This document shows, piece by piece, positions 1 through 6,964 of a DNA stretch of 9,318 nucleotides (position 1 is the first letter of the stretch; every line of letters begins with the position of its first letter). Origin of the DNA: Planctomycetaceae bacterium (GTDB lineage Bacteria > Planctomycetota > Planctomycetia > Pirellulales > Thermoguttaceae); NCBI GenBank assembly GCA_031288955.1, contig JAITQJ010000324.1:1-9318 (forward strand), given 5' to 3'. The notes beneath the pieces were generated by a model, which made no database searches, was not told the DNA's origin, and saw nothing but the letters and a program-made list of their open reading frames with translations. A program made the translations under genes and the position numbers.

Positions 1-1467
1 GGCGCACCAAAGGGCGATGATAACGGCTTTTATGGTGATAATGCCCCAATCGATGTGCCACAACAGATGATATACCCGCTGCCATTTCGGCAAATCGCCC
101 AACTCATCAATTGTCAGTCCGCCCAGCCCGACGGCATTACCGCAAACGAAACTCAAAGCGTAAATCAGTGCCGTGACACCGAGCAGCATCCCAATCTTGC
201 CGTAAGGATACGCAACACGGAAAAAATGCTGCGTTACCGTAAAAACAACGGCAGCACAAATACACTGTGCCGCCAAAAAGGCATAGGCAACGCCGGTAAT
301 GCCGAACGGTACAAGGAACCAGAGTAAAACCAGAATACACGGCAAACCCACGCCGGGAGTCAGCGGCTTCCAGTACGTTTTCTTTTCAATATAGTACGTT
401 TGTTCCATAAGCCAAACGAAAATTTCGAGTATCGACCAGACGGCTAAAATCGGAAACAACTTTACCGCCCCATAATACGTCGGGTCGCATACTCCCACAA
501 TCGCTTCCGAAGCAAATACGCCGATACCGAGAACGAAAAAAGCGTGAGCGCATAACATCCGCAGCGCAAAGTGTCCGAACACATATTTTGCATCGGACTG
601 CTTGCGGATACCGAACATCATTGCCGTCCAAACTTGCCCCATTGGACTGAAGCCGAATGTTTTGGCTGTCGCAAATGCCCGCAGGGCAACCCCATAAAGT
701 CCGAGTGCCGCATAAGCCGCTGTGGTTGTTTCATAAGGTCCAAAGTTAACAAGAAAAAGCCGGTCAGAATTGATGAAGCAGAAATGCAGAATGCCGTTTG
801 GCAAAAACGGCAGACAGAATTTCAGCACGTCTTTCCATTTCGATAATTCGGGGCGGCACGAACTGATATAAAGTTCCCGAAGGGTCAGAATAACGCCTGA
901 AACGGCAACAACGATAAATGTGGCGGCAAAAACTCCCCATATACCCCAATGAAAGACGACAAGAAAAAGGATATTCAGAGCGATTCTCACAAACATCATT
1001 GTCCAGGAAGTTAAAACGTAACGGACTGATTCGAGCCGGCACTGCATCAGTGCCATCGGAACACCTACGAGTGTTTCACACAGAGCAACGGTTAAACCGA
1101 AAGCAAGCAGCCGCGGATTGCCGGTTTTCAAGAATACATCAAGAAAACCGGCAAAGCAGATAGCCGTCAAAACAGCGAAGGCAATCGTAACCCAAAGAAA
1201 AAGCAACATTGTTACGGCAATGCGGTTGCGTTCTTCCTGTGTTTCGGCTTGACGATAAAATGTCAGCGTTGCCATCCTCATTCCGGCAATCATTAAGGCT
1301 TCATTGATGATAACTGCGGTGCGGGTTATCATTTCCAGAACGCCGTATTCGTCCGGCGGCATATAGTTCGTGTAGAGCGGAAGAAGAATCAGCGGCGCAA
1401 TCTGCGCAAGGGTTCCGCCAATGCCGAAAATCAAAGTATGCTTCAAAAATTGCGCTTTATCCGACAT
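1..1467 (-). CDS. Wzx/MOP-type polysaccharide (oligosaccharide) flippase, 3' end missing
   Basis: Reading the minus strand from the ATG at 1467-1465 gives 489 codons without a stop up to the window edge, so the C-terminus lies outside. The protein starts MSDKAQFLKHTLIFGIGG and is very hydrophobic, with many predicted membrane segments (about residues 11-33, 50-66, 84-109, 121-140, 155-172, 176-195 and more to the end). Family-like marks are PLYTNYMPPDEYGVLEM at about 30-46, LPFLPNGI near 219-226, NSDRLFL near 233-239 and GLYGVALRA near 256-264. These are typical of flippases in the MOP/MATE-like superfamily that move lipid-linked glycans across the inner membrane for O-antigen, capsule or exopolysaccharide. 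No clear Shine-Dalgarno precedes the ATG, but a strong promoter lies about 70 nt upstream. The substrate cannot be read from sequence, and no glycosyltransferase neighbour is visible. The general class is fairly sure; a symbol such as wzx would be a guess. Confidence 0.85.
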   Translation of the reverse strand, partial: MSDKAQFLKHTLIFGIGGTLAQIAPLILLPLYTNYMPPDEYGVLEMITRTAVIINEALMIAGMRMATLTFYRQAETQEERNRIAVTMLLFLWVTIAFAVLTAICFAGFLDVFLKTGNPRLLAFGLTVALCETLVGVPMALMQCRLESVRYVLTSWTMMFVRIALNILFLVVFHWGIWGVFAATFIVVAVSGVILTLRELYISSCRPELSKWKDVLKFCLPFLPNGILHFCFINSDRLFLVNFGPYETTTAAYAALGLYGVALRAFATAKTFGFSPMGQVWTAMMFGIRKQSDAKYVFGHFALRMLCAHAFFVLGIGVFASEAIVGVCDPTYYGAVKLFPILAVWSILEIFVWLMEQTYYIEKKTYWKPLTPGVGLPCILVLLWFLVPFGITGVAYAFLAAQCICAAVVFTVTQHFFRVAYPYGKIGMLLGVTALIYALSFVCGNAVGLGGLTIDELGDLPKWQRVYHLLWHIDWGIITIKAVIIALWCA

Positions 1468-1543
1468 TGATAATTAAAAGTACCGGGAGTGATGACTATA
1501 TTAAGACGTTGTTACAACATATCGGACCCGGCACATTTTCTCC

Positions 1544-1572
1544 ATTATAAGAAACGGTATGTTGGTGTGCAA
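1544..1572 (-). promoter_or_regulatory. sigma70-like promoter for the flippase gene
   Basis: On the minus strand TTGCAC (1572-1567) and a perfect TATAAT (1549-1544) are separated by 17 nt. The predicted transcription start near 1537 gives a leader of about 70 nt before the flippase ATG. That leader holds a small inverted repeat, GTTG-TTA-CAAC, at 1508-1518, which might be a hairpin or operator. This is sequence inspection only. Confidence 0.65.
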
Positions 1573-1603
1573 GAGATACTTGTCTAGAGCCTTGCTGATA
1601 ACT

Positions 1604-1632
1604 TTGCTTTGCCGGTCATTATGGAGTATATT
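1604..1632 (+). promoter_or_regulatory. sigma70-like promoter for the BRCT-MerR gene
   Basis: TTGCTT (1604-1609), a 17-nt spacer and TATATT (1627-1632) form a good sigma70-type promoter. The expected start near 1639 leaves only about 13 nt of leader before the GTG at 1652. The -35 hexamer and the five bases after it (TTGCTTTGCCG) recur exactly at 6893-6903, in the promoter of the carB-fusion gene. Confidence 0.55.
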
Positions 1633-1651
1633 TTTCCGATAGAAAGACAAA

Positions 1652-2299
1652 GTGCGGCGGCAGGCAGTGCAGACGGTTTATTTTTTCGGCAAATTGGCAT
1701 CGGCAAACAAAAAAGAAGCGGCGGAAATCGTCCGCAAAAACGGCGGTAAGGTTGCGTCCCGGTTGTCCGACGGCGTAACGCTTGTCGTCATCGGCGATTT
1801 ACAACTTCTGGAAGACGATTGGAATACCTGGAACGACGAACTTGATGCCGCAACGCAAACCGCTTTTGCTGCCGGTACGATCCAAATTATGACCGAAACC
1901 GCATTCTGGTTAACATACGGCGGACAAAAAGTTGACGCACCGCCTGAAAAACGCTTTACAGCGGTTGAATTAGCCCGAATAACGGAACTGCCGCTGTCTA
2001 TTGTCCGCCGCTTGAACCGCAGCGGATTGATTGTACCGCAAGAGCAAACGGAACGTTTAACGCTTTTCGGTTATGAAGCGGTATTGACACTAAAAGCCGC
2101 CTCAATGATGCTGAATGCGGGCTTGACGCTGCACACTACCGAAGACCGCCTTCGCCGCTTGCAGCATTGGCAGCAGCATTTACCGCTGCCGCCGCATTTA
2201 CATAACATCGCCGTTGACGGCAAAACATTACTGTTATCTGTTTCCGGCGGCATCCTTGAACACACCGGTCAGCACCGCATCGTGTTCGATGAAACATAG
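1652..2299 (+). CDS. BRCT domain plus MerR-type helix-turn-helix protein
   Basis: The 215-residue protein has two recognisable parts. Residues about 8-88 look like a BRCT fold: a hydrophobic first strand (TVYFFGKLA), a helix (KKEAAEIVRKNGG), then KVASRLSDGVTLVVIGD, and TETAFWLTYGG closing the domain. Residues about 101-157 (RFTAVELARITELPLSIVRRL, then a short wing ending in GYEAVL) look like a MerR-family winged HTH. The tail at 184-213 may form a small beta unit. BRCT domains bind phosphopeptides or DNA ends and MerR HTHs bind DNA, so a regulatory or DNA-associated role is inferred, not shown. Planctomycete relatives, as I recall them, carry TPR repeats after this region; here the protein stops without them. 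An in-frame TAG at 1640-1642 forces a start downstream; GTG 1652 fits the promoter, and GTG 1667 is possible. The ribosome site is weak. Confidence 0.75.
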   Translation: MRRQAVQTVYFFGKLASANKKEAAEIVRKNGGKVASRLSDGVTLVVIGDLQLLEDDWNTWNDELDAATQTAFAAGTIQIMTETAFWLTYGGQKVDAPPEKRFTAVELARITELPLSIVRRLNRSGLIVPQEQTERLTLFGYEAVLTLKAASMMLNAGLTLHTTEDRLRRLQHWQQHLPLPPHLHNIAVDGKTLLLSVSGGILEHTGQHRIVFDET

Positions 2300-2331
2300 C
2301 CGCCGCGGAAGTTATTAAGCACAGAAGAAAA

Positions 2332-5300
2332 CTATTGTACCGATTTGCCCATAATGTGTTCTTCCTCCTCTTCCTGAATAATGATGCGCGGCGTAACCAT
2401 CATCATCATCGTTTTGGTGTCCCGTCCAATCGAGGTATTCGAGAAGAGCCGCTGGATATACGGTATCTTATTGAGTATCGGCGTACCCGCTTCACGCCGT
2501 CCTTCACTCAAACGCTTAATACCGCCCAACACCGCCGTTCCGCCGTCCGGGCAGTTGACTGTCGCCTGAACATAGAACGACGATACTGTCGGCTGCTGCA
2601 GCGTGATACCGGAAGTCTTCACCGTTCGTTTCCGCTTTTTGGCATTTCGTTCATCGCCTGTATTCGTGCCGGCTTCAATACTGGCAATATCGTCGCCGAG
2701 TGCCGTCAAAGTTGAGTCTTCTGATTCTTCGGAGTCTTCATCATCGCCGAAATACTTGAATGTACTCTCCTTGGTTATCTTTGTGAATGTCGGATTCAAC
2801 GTCATCCGAACGTGCTGCCGGTCAGCCGAAACCGTTGCCTGCACCGTCAACAGTTGTCCCTGCGTCAACATTGATATAATCGGTTGGTAGCCGACCGAAA
2901 AGTCTCCGACAACCGGATTAACACTCGTAACATACGGCGTTGTAATCGTATCGTTCACTGTACCGCTTTGACCGTTGTAAATCATTACCTTCGGTGCGGT
3001 TAAAACACTGCTCCGCTCATCGCCCTGTGCGGCAGCAAGAAAGAAGTACGCCTCAATATCGCTTAACAAAGCGAAACCTGTCTGGAGACCGACACCGGGC
3101 TGTGCCGCACCGTACATCGGGGACAAGGCAACATCAAAACTGTTCTGAAAGAACGGCACCGAACCGTCAATGGAAAATGTGTTTGGTCCGTTCAAACCGA
3201 CCGCGACACTGCTGCCTTTCGTTCCCGTTACTATCGGTGCGGGAGTTGTGCCGTCTGTGGTAGGCGTACCGGGTATCGTTGTCTGCGTTACTTTACCCGC
3301 CGCTTTGTCATTACGGAAATTCATATCAAAATCAAGCCCCATCACTTCAAAGAACGAATCGGAAAGCGTAATGTACCGGACTTCTACGGCAACCTGCAAG
3401 TCGTTCATCTTACGCAACTGCGATAGCAGGTCTTCGATTTTGCTGTGTACTTCCTCCGTTTGCGTAACAATCAACTTATCTTCGTTAAACGATTGCGGTT
3501 CCGGTGCATCTTCCCAAGAATCGGGAGAAACGATTTCGGTAATCAGGTCAATAATGTCATCAATGCTGCTCGTGCCGCTGCTGCCGCCGTATCCGCCGCT
3601 GCTCGAACCGTATCCGCTGCTGCCGCTGCTGCCGCTCCGACTGCTGCTGTTACTCCGCTGCCCAAGGATGTCCTGACCGCTGCGTGCCGATACCGGTTGG
3701 AATTTGTCAAGGTTCGCCGATGTTAAATCGTTCTGCACACCGTTATTACCAGCATTGCCGCCTGTCTGTCCGTTAGACATCCTCGGCTGCTGTTGCAGTT
3801 GCCAGCCTTTGATGAACGCATCTTCCAAAGCGTTACCGTTAGAACCCGTCGGATTCAGGTTCGGCATATTGTTGATTAAGTCGCCGACATAATACGACTT
3901 CAGATATTTTTCGCCCCGCGCCCGCTTTTTACTCGTAATGGTCAGCATTTCGTTTTTCACAACATACGCTAAACCGAGTTGGTCAAGAACGGTATTCAAA
4001 GCACTCTTGAGTTTAATGTCCCGCGCTATCGGCACTTTTACGGTCGTTTCCGGCGACATAATATCCGCTTCACGCAAAGCGGCTTCATCAAGATACATCG
4101 GCACGCCGGTCTGTCCGCAGAGCATTTTCAATGCCTGTTCAAGCGGCACCGGACGGTCACTGTTCGCCGATACCGGCATTTCTAATTGACGTAAAATCTG
4201 CCGTTCGGTTTCAGGACGCTGATACTCCGCCGCCGCATTGGTTGCCCGCCGCCGCTTGGTCAGGTCGCTCCAGTTCGTTGCGTAATGCAGCGGACTCTTG
4301 TCGAAGTCCGGCATTACCGAAGCACTATCGACACCAATCATCGCATCAACAAACGAATCCGCCTTCTTGTCGCGAACCTGCATACTCCGTGTTGCGTTGT
4401 ATGCCAGTTGCGTTGTCGTCAGCAAAAGGTGTGTTGCTTGTTCGTCGGGAGCAAACTCTTTCGCTTTTTTAGCAACCATAATCGCTTCATCGTAACGCTG
4501 CTGTTCAATCAATTTGTTACATTCGCGGAAAAGCGTTTCAAGCCGTTCTTCTTTGCTGCGGAACTGCTCGGCTTCCTGACGGCGTTCTGCCATCACGGCT
4601 TTATTTATTTGGTCTTGTTTCGACTGCGCAGAATAGCGGTCAATAAAACTGACCGTCTCTTCAATCGCCCGGTCGATTTGACGGATAAATACAGTCTTCG
4701 TTTCCGCATCAAGTGCCGAAGTTTCAACGCGGACTCTGGCGTTTTGCAGAATTTCTAAACCGGTTTCCGGTTTCCGCTGCTGCTGACTCATACGTTGGGC
4801 ATCAGAAATCTGCTGCATAATTTCAGAGGAAATTTGCGACACGACGGCTTCTCTGTTGCGGACGGTTTGGTCAACGAGTGATGCCCCCTGACGATTCGGC
4901 ACCGGCGGTGCAAGCACGGGGCGTGCTGCCCCTGCCGTTTGTAAAATCGGATTATTGTTTGCCGCAGCCTGTTGCGGCTGCACCGGCGGCATCGCTGTAC
5001 CTTGCGCCGGCAACTGCCGCACGGCAATACCGTGCCGTTTTGCGCTGACCTCTGCTAACAGTCTGTCCGGTGTATCGCTGCCCGGCGGATAAACGTTTTC
5101 CGGTAAATTGTATTCTTTCGCTGCCCGGCAGAGTTGTTCAGCCCGGTCAAATTGCTTCGCCGACAACGCTTCGCGGGCTTGCCGCAGCACGTTCACGGCT
5201 TTACCAAATTGCTCTTGAGCGGCAAGCGACATCGGTTGCGGCGGCATCTGGACGGCAACGCGTGTACTATTCAACTGTTGAATGCGGCGGGCTTCGTCAA

Positions 5301-5829
5301 TGCGGCGAAGCAAAACGCCCGGCTCCAAACCGGCATTACACTCCGCCTGATTAAACACCGCACGCTGATTGATTGCCTCTTGTGTTAGTTGCTGTGCAAG
5401 GTTAAAGTCGCCGAAACGCAGCATCGAATCGGCTTGATGGACCATCAAAAGCGCGTACTGCCGGCGAAATTGGTCGGTATTACCGGCTGTTTTTCCGAAT
5501 TCGATGACACGGTTATATTCCTGAATCAGTGCTATTAACGCTTCTGGACTGTCTTCATTCGGGGCATATTGCATCCGCATTGATTGGACTTCTGCCGTCA
5601 AACGTTCCGCCGCTGCGGTGTCCCGTACTGCTAACGCTTTCCGCGCCTGATAGAGTTTTTGACCAGCAATCTGTTTCGGGGAAATATTCGGATTCTGCGC
5701 AGCATACGCCGGCTGAACTGCCGGACTTTGTGAAAAAACGCGGTTCTCCGAAGACAGAATCACGGCACTGCAAGTTAATACAAAAGCCGCCGCTGACAAG
5801 CCTGATTTAATTCTTGATGTCGGTTTCAA
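2332..5829 (-). CDS. Secretin (type II/III secretion GspD-like) with helical-repeat N-terminus
   Basis: This 1165-residue exported protein likely forms an outer-membrane secretin ring. It starts at TTG (5829-5827), 6 nt after a strong SD, AAGGAGA. A signal peptide (basic start, hydrophobic 10-27) is followed by about 450 residues of helical, TPR-like and coiled-coil sequence (for example around 210-245 and 405-475). An STN/N0-like domain spans about 555-645 (PLEQALKMLCGQTGVP at 562). A Ser/Gly linker (about 724-756) leads to a secretin N-domain-like stretch (LIVTQTEEVHSKIEDLLSQL). The C-terminal secretin domain has SVLTAPKVMIYNGQSG at 941 and the hallmark GTPILNKIPYIQRLF at 1115, then VTPRIII near the end. 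An acidic run (about 1029-1038) and a basic run (KKRKR, about 1062-1066) sit as an insert inside the secretin domain. No gsp or pil partners flank it. The class is sure; which system it serves is not. Confidence 0.9.
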   Translation of the reverse strand: MKPTSRIKSGLSAAAFVLTCSAVILSSENRVFSQSPAVQPAYAAQNPNISPKQIAGQKLYQARKALAVRDTAAAERLTAEVQSMRMQYAPNEDSPEALIALIQEYNRVIEFGKTAGNTDQFRRQYALLMVHQADSMLRFGDFNLAQQLTQEAINQRAVFNQAECNAGLEPGVLLRRIDEARRIQQLNSTRVAVQMPPQPMSLAAQEQFGKAVNVLRQAREALSAKQFDRAEQLCRAAKEYNLPENVYPPGSDTPDRLLAEVSAKRHGIAVRQLPAQGTAMPPVQPQQAAANNNPILQTAGAARPVLAPPVPNRQGASLVDQTVRNREAVVSQISSEIMQQISDAQRMSQQQRKPETGLEILQNARVRVETSALDAETKTVFIRQIDRAIEETVSFIDRYSAQSKQDQINKAVMAERRQEAEQFRSKEERLETLFRECNKLIEQQRYDEAIMVAKKAKEFAPDEQATHLLLTTTQLAYNATRSMQVRDKKADSFVDAMIGVDSASVMPDFDKSPLHYATNWSDLTKRRRATNAAAEYQRPETERQILRQLEMPVSANSDRPVPLEQALKMLCGQTGVPMYLDEAALREADIMSPETTVKVPIARDIKLKSALNTVLDQLGLAYVVKNEMLTITSKKRARGEKYLKSYYVGDLINNMPNLNPTGSNGNALEDAFIKGWQLQQQPRMSNGQTGGNAGNNGVQNDLTSANLDKFQPVSARSGQDILGQRSNSSSRSGSSGSSGYGSSSGGYGGSSGTSSIDDIIDLITEIVSPDSWEDAPEPQSFNEDKLIVTQTEEVHSKIEDLLSQLRKMNDLQVAVEVRYITLSDSFFEVMGLDFDMNFRNDKAAGKVTQTTIPGTPTTDGTTPAPIVTGTKGSSVAVGLNGPNTFSIDGSVPFFQNSFDVALSPMYGAAQPGVGLQTGFALLSDIEAYFFLAAAQGDERSSVLTAPKVMIYNGQSGTVNDTITTPYVTSVNPVVGDFSVGYQPIISMLTQGQLLTVQATVSADRQHVRMTLNPTFTKITKESTFKYFGDDEDSEESEDSTLTALGDDIASIEAGTNTGDERNAKKRKRTVKTSGITLQQPTVSSFYVQATVNCPDGGTAVLGGIKRLSEGRREAGTPILNKIPYIQRLFSNTSIGRDTKTMMMMVTPRIIIQEEEEEHIMGKSVQ
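3566..3658 (-). repeat. Ser/Gly-rich low-complexity linker in the secretin
   Basis: The plus strand shows runs of gctgctgccg-type triplets. On the coding strand they encode a Ser/Gly/Tyr-rich flexible linker at roughly residues 724-756, with repeats of SGSSGYGSSSGGYGG type. It joins the STN-like region to the following secretin N-domain. Such triplet repeats can change length between strains. Confidence 0.8.
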
Positions 5830-5997
5830 CGCGAATCTCCTTATTCAAATTACCCGGTATCCTTACCCGTCAAGCCCCCTATTTAGCCTGTTTCAACCGT
5901 CTGGATGGGCATAAATAGAGGTTCTCTATCCCCGTATCGGCTAAAACAACCGTGATTCGTTAGAAAAAATAAGAATAATCGTTAAAAAGCAACTTCT
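5830..5997. other. Intergenic leader between thiG 3' end and the secretin
   Basis: This 168-bp spacer precedes the secretin on the minus strand. It holds a perfect short inverted repeat, ATAGAG-GTT-CTCTAT (5915-5929), and on the minus strand a T-rich stretch (5963-5968) just after the thiG stop that could be part of a weak terminator without a convincing stem. A TTGACG sequence lies close to the secretin start, but no good -10 follows. I see no clear promoter, so readthrough from thiG or a non-sigma70 promoter is possible. Confidence 0.4.
5836..5842 (-). promoter_or_regulatory. Shine-Dalgarno site that fixes the TTG start of the secretin
   Basis: On the minus strand AAGGAGA lies 6 nt before TTG 5829-5827. 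This is near-ideal spacing and supports the rare TTG start, which also puts the signal peptide at the N-terminus. Confidence 0.75.
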
Positions 5998-6795
5998 TCA
6001 ATCGATTCGTCCGTCCATCGGGCTGCTTGCCGTTGCGTAAAGTTTTTTCGGAATCCGTCCCGCCTGATATGATAGCCGACCCGCTTCACAAGCATAGCGC
6101 ATTGCTTTCGCCATCGATACCGGGTCGCCGGCGTGTGCAACCGCTGTATTTAAGAGTACGCCGTCTGCCCCCAGTTCCATCGCAAACGAAACGTCGCTTG
6201 CTGAACCGACACCGGCATCAACAATGACCGGATAATCGGGGTCGCCGTCTTTTAGATATTCCATACAAATCCGCAGTGCATTGGCGTTGAGGATACCCTG
6301 TCCTGAACCGATGGGACTTCCCGCTGGCATCACCGCTGCCGCTCCAGCCGCTTTAAGCCGCTTGGCGGTTATCGGGTCATCGGTTGTGTAAACGAGGACT
6401 TCAAAGCCGTCTTTGACGAGAATTTCGGTTGCTTTAACGGTTTCAATCGGGTCGGGCAGCAGCGTTTTGGTATCGCCGAGACATTCGAGTTTAATCCAAC
6501 CTGCACCGGGATTGTTCATCTGTTCAAGAATTTCCCGACCAAGCCGGGCGACGCGGACGGCATCTTCGGCACTGAAACAGCCGGCGGTATTCGGTAAAAT
6601 CGTGTACCGCTGTGTATCGATAAAATCAAGGAGACTTCGTCCGTTTTTATCGAAGAGTCTTTCCCGCCGCACGGCAACGGTAACACATTCGGCACCGGAT
6701 ATGTCAAGTGCTTCCTGCATTATTTCATAAGAGGCATACTTACCGGTACCGACGAAAAGCCGGCTTGTGAACGAATGTGAACCAATTTTGAGCAT
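5998..6795 (-). CDS. thiG: Thiazole synthase ThiG
   Basis: ThiG builds the thiazole phosphate of thiamin in the cytoplasm from deoxyxylulose 5-phosphate, dehydroglycine and the thiocarboxylate of ThiS. From the ATG at 6795 the protein is 265 residues, the usual length, and starts MLKIGSHSFTSRLFVGTGKY as family members do. Visible marks are VTVAVRR (about 38-44), the Schiff-base lysine in GWIKLE (K102, with E104), GSPIGSGQGI (159-168), VDAGVGSASD (192-201, D193) and LLNTAVAHAGDP (214-225). The open frame continues upstream to a TTG at 6858, but that TTG is the -35 box of the gene's own promoter, so the longer form cannot be made from that promoter. ThiS, ThiH/ThiO and ThiF are not in the window. 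No TPP riboswitch is seen in the short leader. Confidence 0.96.
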   Translation of the reverse strand: MLKIGSHSFTSRLFVGTGKYASYEIMQEALDISGAECVTVAVRRERLFDKNGRSLLDFIDTQRYTILPNTAGCFSAEDAVRVARLGREILEQMNNPGAGWIKLECLGDTKTLLPDPIETVKATEILVKDGFEVLVYTTDDPITAKRLKAAGAAAVMPAGSPIGSGQGILNANALRICMEYLKDGDPDYPVIVDAGVGSASDVSFAMELGADGVLLNTAVAHAGDPVSMAKAMRYACEAGRLSYQAGRIPKKLYATASSPMDGRID

Positions 6796-6829
6796 AGACG
6801 ATGTTCCAGTCAACAGCGGTAACACCGCC

Positions 6830-6858
6830 ATTATGCTGTATCCGCTGCCGTTTGTCAA
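6830..6858 (-). promoter_or_regulatory. Strong sigma70-like promoter for thiG
   Basis: On the minus strand a perfect TTGACA (6858-6853), 17-nt spacer and CATAAT (6835-6830) stand upstream of thiG. Transcription should start near 6823, giving a leader of about 28 nt before ATG 6795. This excludes starts at 6858 and 6831 for that transcript. The leader is too short for a TPP riboswitch. Confidence 0.75.
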
Positions 6859-6892
6859 ACCGGTATTCCGCCCGTTTGCGGGTTAAAACACC

Positions 6893-6921
6893 TTGCTTTG
6901 CCGTCGGCGTTACAATAGAAT
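6893..6921 (+). promoter_or_regulatory. sigma70-like promoter for the nuclease-like/CarB-C fusion gene
   Basis: TTGCTT (6893-6898), a 17-nt spacer and TAGAAT (6916-6921) give a plausible sigma70 promoter. The start would lie near 6928, with a leader of about 37 nt before GTG 6965. It diverges from the thiG promoter, the two -35 boxes being about 34 bp apart. Confidence 0.55.
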
Positions 6922-6951
6922 TACGGCAGTATATTTCGTTTTGTAAAACAT

Positions 6952-6957
6952 AAGGGG
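6952..6957 (+). promoter_or_regulatory. Shine-Dalgarno site supporting the GTG start at 6965
   Basis: AAGGGG ends 7 nt before the GTG at 6965-6967. The in-frame ATG at 7067 has only a GAGG two bases away, so GTG 6965 is the better start. Confidence 0.65.
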
Positions 6958-6964
6958 TACCGGA

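Noticed and set aside
55..1163. Several plus-strand open frames of about 80-90 residues
   Set aside because: They are shadows of the continuous minus-strand flippase frame and have no recognisable domains.
2300..2331. Bidirectional terminator between the convergent BRCT-MerR and secretin genes
   Set aside because: The 32-bp gap shows no convincing stem-loop or T-tract.
5963..5997. Rho-independent terminator after thiG
   Set aside because: A T-rich tract is present on the minus strand, but only a 5-bp AAGAA/TTCTT pairing with a long loop precedes it.
6796..6829. TPP riboswitch upstream of thiG
   Set aside because: The leader of about 28 nt is far too short and the conserved CUGAGA-type core is absent.
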